Below, piece after piece: positions 63,947 to 64,000 of a stretch of 64,000 bases of DNA. Position 1 is the stretch's first letter. Each line of letters opens with the position of its first letter. Source of the stretch: Psychrobacillus sp. BL-248-WT-3 (lineage in GTDB: Bacteria; Bacillota; Bacilli; Bacillales_A; Planococcaceae). The notes beneath the pieces were generated by a model. That model was not told the origin of the DNA. It did no database searches and saw nothing but the letters and a program-made list of their open reading frames with translations. The DNA is taken from assembly GCF_012843435.1 (NCBI RefSeq), contig NZ_JABAFC010000014.1, positions 1 through 64,000 of the forward strand, read 5' to 3'. A program made the position numbers and the translations under genes.

Positions 63947-64000
63947 TTTTTGGCCCCTCCCGTTTTTGCCTTAACAGGTACTTGTTTTTCTCTTTTCCAA
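63943..64000 (-). CDS. yidC: YidC/SpoIIIJ membrane insertase, C-terminal end only
   Basis: Only the last 18 codons are in the window, reading WKREKQVPVKAKTGGAKK and a TGA stop that overlaps the jag ATG. The basic tail and the position before jag identify it as the SpoIIIJ-type insertase. The rest lies beyond the window. Confidence 0.85.
   Translation of the reverse strand, partial: WKREKQVPVKAKTGGAKK

Noticed and set aside
1-64000. CRISPR arrays, insertion sequences, prophage, tRNA or rRNA genes
   Set aside because: No spaced short repeats, transposase or integrase genes, phage structural genes or cloverleaf sequences were recognised on reading; a tRNAscan or covariance search was not possible.

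Overview
The window looks like the left, origin-proximal flank of the chromosome of a low-GC, endospore-forming Bacillota. Spore genes (splAB, sleL, yyaC), Bacillus-type riboswitches and the order yidC-jag-mnmE-mnmG-rsmG-noc-soj-spo0J followed by rpsF-ssb-rpsR, gdpP-rplI-dnaB-purA and walRKHIJ-htrC-rlmH place oriC just beyond the right-hand edge. The gene content (mqo, sleL, YbgG-like hutG-gltS pair, staygreen homologue) fits a Planococcaceae-like bacillus such as Psychrobacillus or Lysinibacillus. The genus is an inference and cannot be proved from the sequence alone.

Right half (about 34-64 kb): housekeeping genes, almost all on the minus strand and therefore transcribed away from the origin. 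They cover membrane insertion and RNA binding (yidC end, jag), tRNA/rRNA modification (mnmE, mnmG, rsmG, rlmH), chromosome segregation and nucleoid occlusion (soj, spo0J, noc), replication (dnaB, ssb), ribosomal proteins (rpsF, rpsR, rplI), c-di-AMP breakdown (gdpP), purine synthesis (purA) and the essential WalRK cell-wall system with its accessory proteins. Sites for origin biology are present: two parS-like sites, two Noc-box-like sites, a DnaA-box cluster between rlmH and htrC, and a pair of inverted DnaA boxes before mnmE.

Left half (about 0-34 kb): a mixed accessory region on both strands. It holds a c-di-GMP phosphodiesterase-type EAL protein; an RsbQ hydrolase paired with a PAS-GGDEF protein instead of the usual PAS-PP2C phosphatase; an amino-acid ABC transporter behind a lysine riboswitch; cell-wall enzymes; the spore photoproduct lyase operon; malate:quinone oxidoreductase; a LysR/formimidoylglutamase/glutamate transporter unit; a queuosine locus with two separate preQ1-I riboswitches; a chemoreceptor; ahpCF under a PerR box; a TetR/SDR pair with a clear operator; a staygreen homologue without a normal start codon; an orphan small-RNA candidate; and a two-component system divergent from a small SHOCT membrane protein and a DJ-1/PfpI protein that seems to start with CTG.

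No CRISPR array, IS element, prophage, tRNA or rRNA was seen. The most interesting items are the RsbQ/PAS-GGDEF module, the orphan promoter-hairpins-terminator unit near 30.7 kb, the doubled preQ1 control around queF, the non-ATG starts, the inactive M50-like membrane protein, the tandem 125-bp structured repeat and the DnaA-box cluster.
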